Below, piece after piece: positions 31,704-34,593 of a DNA stretch of 34,593 bases (within the stretch, counting starts at the first letter, position 1; each line of letters starts with the position of its first letter). The stretch comes from Anaerolineales bacterium (GTDB taxonomy: Bacteria > Chloroflexota > Anaerolineae > Anaerolineales > Villigracilaceae). The stretch covers positions 1 to 34,593 of the forward strand of contig CAKKRM010000126.1 in the NCBI GenBank assembly GCA_919902735.1. Direction: 5' to 3'. A model generated the notes under the pieces. It worked only from the letters and a program-made list of their open reading frames with translations, did not search any database and had not been told where the DNA came from. Made by a program: the position numbers and the translations under genes.

Positions 31704-34136
31704 ATGTCAGAATTTCCAACACAGGCTCAGGCAGTTGTTATCGGCGGAGGCGTGGGCGGATGCAGCATTGCCTATCATCTCACCAAATTAGGGTGGAAGG
31801 ATATCGTCGTTCTCGAACGACACGAATTAACTTCAGGCTCCACCTGGCACTCGGCGGGGCTGGTGGGACAAATGCGTTCAGATGCGAACCTGACCCGCAT
31901 GATGCACTACAGCACAGACTTGTACCGCAGCCTCAAAGCGGAAACGGGACAGGATACTTCATGGCGCGAGGTCGGTGGGATTCGCCTCGCTTCCTCCGCT
32001 GAAAGAATGGAAGAGACGAAAAGATTAGTGGGCATGGCGAATTCCTTTGGCGTGCCGATGGAATTGATCAGCGCCAAAGAAGCGCAGGCTATGTTCCCAT
32101 TGATGGACATCAAAGGTGTGGTCGGCGCGGCGTACACCCCCAACGATGGCAGCATCGACCCGACAGGCCTCACGAATGCGCTCGCCATCGGCGCAAAGAA
32201 CCGCGGCGCAAAGTTCTTCACCGACACAAATGTTGAAAAGATCAACCTGAAAAATGGCCGCGTCAGCGAAGTGGTCACTAACAAGGGTACGATCAAAACT
32301 GAAGTTGTTGTGAACGCTTCCGGCATGTGGGGACGCGAGATCGGAAAAATGGTCGGGCTGAGTCTGCCTGTCATCCCAATGGCGCATCTTTATATTATGA
32401 CCAAGCCCATCGAAGGTGTCACCAGCAAATTCCCCAACCTGCGCGACCCAGACTTGTTGGTTTACTGGCGCGAAGAAGTCGGTGGCTTGGTGACGGGCGG
32501 TTACGAACGCCAGCCTGCCACCTTCGGCATGAATGGCATTCCGCGTGATTTCAAATTCCAGTTACTTCCCCCAGATTGGGAGCGTTTTACGCCGTTGATG
32601 GAAAACTCCATCCGCCGCGTTCCTGCGATTGAAAATGCCGAAGTGAAAATGTTGTTGAACGGCCCCGAAGGCTTCACGCCAGATGGTGAATTTTTGCTGG
32701 GACCAACCACCGTCAAAGGCTTCTGGGTGGCGTGTGCGTTCTGCGCGCATGGCCTCGCGGGCGCGGGCGGTATTGGCAAGGTCATGGCTGAGTGGATCGT
32801 GGATGGCAACCCCGAGTGGGATATGTGGCGTTTGGATGTGCGCCGCTTTGGCCCCAACTACAACAGTCTCGAATATGCGGTTGCGCGTACCTTTGAAACC
32901 TACACCCAATATTACGATATTCACTTCCCCGGTGAGGAGCGTTTGTCGAAACGCAACGTGCGCACCTCCCCCACCTACTATCGCCTGCGCGATCTTGGTT
33001 GTCACTTTGGCGAAAAGATGGGTTGGGAGCGCCCGAACTGGTTCAAGAAATATGAAGAGCTTGCCACGCACGGCCACGAACCACGCGGCTGGGCGCGTCA
33101 CAATTGGTCACGCGCCATCGGTCACGAGCATTTGAAAACCCGCGAAAACGCCGGTCTCTTCGATGAAACCTCCTTCAACAAATTTGAAGTGCGCGGCCCC
33201 GGCGCGTTGAAATTCCTCAACTATGTTTGCTCCAACGAAATGGATCAACCGCTCGGCGCGATCACCTACACCCAATGTCTCAACAAGCGCGGCGGAATTG
33301 AATGCGATTTCACCGTCACCCGCCTTGCGGAAGACCGCTTCTTCATTGTGACAGGCACGGCCTTCGGTCAGCATGACATGTCCTGGCTTTCGCTCAACAT
33401 GCCCGAAGACGGCACCGTCACACTTGAAGATGTCAGCTCCAATTATGTGTGTCTCGGCTTGTGGGGTCCCAAGGCGCGCACCATCCTTGAAAAAGTGACG
33501 ATGGATGATGTCTCGAATGCATCCTTCCCTTATATGACTTCCAGGCGAATGAACGTGGGTGATGTCCCGGTCATCGCTTCGCGCGTAACGTATGTAGGAG
33601 AGCTGGGCTGGGAGTTTTACTGCCCCTCGGAATACGGCCTGCGACTCTGGGATACGCTCTGGACAGCGGGAGAATCTCTGGGCATGGTGGCTGGCGGTTA
33701 TAAAGCCATTGACACCCTGCGCCTCGAAAAGGGTTATCGTTATTGGAGCGGTGAAATTTCCCCGGACTACACTCCATATGAAGCAGGCCTCGGCTTTGCA
33801 GTGAAATTGGACAAGCCTGATTTCATCGGCAAGGACGCGTTGGTGAAGCAGAAAGCGGAAGGCATCAAGCGAAAGCTTTGCACGATCACGCTTGCAGATG
33901 ACCGCACGATTGCGCTTGGCAAGGAACCCATCCGCGCAGACGGGAAGCTCGTCAGTTGGGTGGCTTCGGGCGGGTTTGGGTATTCGGTGAATAAGTCCAT
34001 TGCGTATGCCTATCTCCCGATGGAATATGCAAAAGCTGGAACAAAATTAGAGGTAGAGTGTTTTGGCGAGCAGGTCGGCGCAGAGGTGACACAGGCCGTG
34101 TTGTGGGATGCCAAAGGTGAGAGAATTCGTCAGTAA
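31704..34136 (+). CDS. Dimethylglycine/sarcosine dehydrogenase-like flavin-folate enzyme (copy 2)
   Basis: An 810-residue paralogue of the enzyme at 23465, with the same order: DAO-type FAD domain (VIGGGVGGCSIAYHL), H49 in STWHSAGL for covalent FAD, a central domain, then GcvT folate domain and C-terminal barrel. The C-terminal stretch KPDFIGKDALVKQKAEGIK is almost identical to the other copy, while the N-terminal halves differ much more, as expected if the two act on different amines. AGGAG lies 7 bases before the ATG. It is transcribed rightward, away from copy 1, and is followed by a phosphotransferase gene. The one-carbon acceptor is presumably tetrahydrofolate. Substrate unassigned. Confidence 0.92.
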   Translation: MSEFPTQAQAVVIGGGVGGCSIAYHLTKLGWKDIVVLERHELTSGSTWHSAGLVGQMRSDANLTRMMHYSTDLYRSLKAETGQDTSWREVGGIRLASSAERMEETKRLVGMANSFGVPMELISAKEAQAMFPLMDIKGVVGAAYTPNDGSIDPTGLTNALAIGAKNRGAKFFTDTNVEKINLKNGRVSEVVTNKGTIKTEVVVNASGMWGREIGKMVGLSLPVIPMAHLYIMTKPIEGVTSKFPNLRDPDLLVYWREEVGGLVTGGYERQPATFGMNGIPRDFKFQLLPPDWERFTPLMENSIRRVPAIENAEVKMLLNGPEGFTPDGEFLLGPTTVKGFWVACAFCAHGLAGAGGIGKVMAEWIVDGNPEWDMWRLDVRRFGPNYNSLEYAVARTFETYTQYYDIHFPGEERLSKRNVRTSPTYYRLRDLGCHFGEKMGWERPNWFKKYEELATHGHEPRGWARHNWSRAIGHEHLKTRENAGLFDETSFNKFEVRGPGALKFLNYVCSNEMDQPLGAITYTQCLNKRGGIECDFTVTRLAEDRFFIVTGTAFGQHDMSWLSLNMPEDGTVTLEDVSSNYVCLGLWGPKARTILEKVTMDDVSNASFPYMTSRRMNVGDVPVIASRVTYVGELGWEFYCPSEYGLRLWDTLWTAGESLGMVAGGYKAIDTLRLEKGYRYWSGEISPDYTPYEAGLGFAVKLDKPDFIGKDALVKQKAEGIKRKLCTITLADDRTIALGKEPIRADGKLVSWVASGGFGYSVNKSIAYAYLPMEYAKAGTKLEVECFGEQVGAEVTQAVLWDAKGERIRQ

Positions 34137-34146
34137 AGCTTCGTCC

Positions 34147-34271
34147 CGTCATTGCGAGGAGGGCATTTGCTCTTTCCGACGACACTTGCGCCGTACGCCA
34201 GTGCGGTGAGCAATCCCATCACTGGCAGGAGATTGCTTCGGGCAAAGAACAAGGTCGCCCTCGCAATGACG
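34147..34271. repeat. Long inverted repeat of the CGTCATTGCGAGG type
   Basis: The left arm CGTCATTGCGAGGAGGGC (34147-34164) pairs with GCCCTCGCAATGACG (34257-34271) with a three-base bulge. The 90-base centre includes GAGATTGCTTCGGGCAAAGA. This is a widespread class of bacterial interspersed palindromic element. It fills most of the gap after the dehydrogenase gene; the remaining 34272-34433 shows no gene. Confidence 0.8.
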
Positions 34272-34433
34272 AATCTGAAGTGGAATGAATTTACCAGTAA
34301 ACAGGATCAAATCCAACGTTAAGAATGAAGCGATGTACTTCATCCAAAAAATAATGGAGGCTGCCGTCTCAAATAATTTTCATGGAAAGCGCGAACGTAA
34401 ACAAAAATCCTAATCTTGTTTGGAGAATATGCC

Positions 34434-34593
34434 ATGTCAACACTCGCAATTGATAAAGCCATTGAAAAAGTTCCGTTTCTCGCCGGGTCTAAAAATGTAA
34501 AGAAGACTGCCTTGAGCGGCGGAATCACAAATTTGAACTTCAAGGTTGATGCAGACGGTAAGTCTTATGTGATTCGACTCGCGGGCGATGGGA
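34434..34593 (+). CDS. Choline-kinase/APH-type phosphotransferase, start only
   Basis: The last 160 bases encode the first 53 residues of a protein cut by the window edge. After a short helix comes LSGGITNLNFKVDADGKSYV followed by IRLAGDG. This is the Gly-rich nucleotide-binding loop and the strand with the Lys/Arg of choline/ethanolamine kinases and related aminoglycoside-phosphotransferase-fold enzymes. GGAGAA lies 6 bases before the ATG. Its place after a dimethylglycine dehydrogenase-like gene suggests a small amino-alcohol or related substrate, which is inference only. Confidence 0.75.
   Translation, partial: MSTLAIDKAIEKVPFLAGSKNVKKTALSGGITNLNFKVDADGKSYVIRLAGDG

Overview
The window looks like a chromosomal piece of an uncultured Anaerolineae-type Chloroflexota bacterium. 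This is inferred from style, not from a marker gene. The signs are a lipoprotein with the lipobox LLSAC followed by tandem TEAP-type repeats, several stand-alone receiver proteins, a very large membrane-anchored alpha-2-macroglobulin, a non-pyrrolysine MttB homologue, and many short palindromic repeats between genes. I see no rRNA, tRNA, CRISPR array, prophage or intact insertion sequence.

Region 1 (1-6.4 kb) is a rearranged signalling and export block. A truncated VWA/CoxE-like gene is followed by a scrap made of an MNT nucleotidyltransferase start, a HEPN end and a second copy of the VWA gene's tail. Then come a single-domain response regulator and a MacB/LolD-type ABC ATPase overlapping an FtsX-type permease. 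A third, decayed copy of the VWA tail begins exactly at the permease stop codon. A leftward PilZ gene and two more single-domain response regulators follow.

Region 2 (6.4-13.7 kb) holds a 2022-residue alpha-2-macroglobulin whose thioester cysteine position reads Gly. A likely two-gene operon of a YjbQ-family protein and a DJ-1/PfpI protein follows.

Region 3 (13.7-20.5 kb, leftward) is an uptake block. It holds a lipoprotein binding protein, two permeases and an ATPase of the iron/polyamine/2-aminoethylphosphonate type, then an alkaline-phosphatase-superfamily hydrolase behind a terminator. Next to it is a DUF47 (PhoU-like) plus PiT phosphate-transporter pair. The binding-protein gene has a good sigma-70-type promoter with two tandem CTGTTAAC sites beside the -10 box.

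Region 4 (20.8-34.6 kb) is a probable methylated-amine or amino-acid catabolic locus. It contains an MttB-family methyltransferase without an in-frame amber codon, a PfkB-fold protein lacking the catalytic Asp, and two paralogous 810-residue flavin/folate dehydrogenases of the dimethylglycine/sarcosine dehydrogenase type. It also has an APC permease, a metallophosphoesterase, a DeoR-family regulator with a clear promoter, a nucleotidyltransferase-like protein, a four-CBS-domain protein, and the first 53 codons of a choline-kinase/APH-type phosphotransferase. The likely logic is import of an amine by the APC permease and removal of methyl groups by the MttB homologue (with a corrinoid protein encoded elsewhere) and/or by the flavin-folate enzymes, under DeoR control. 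The substrate is not determinable from the sequence.
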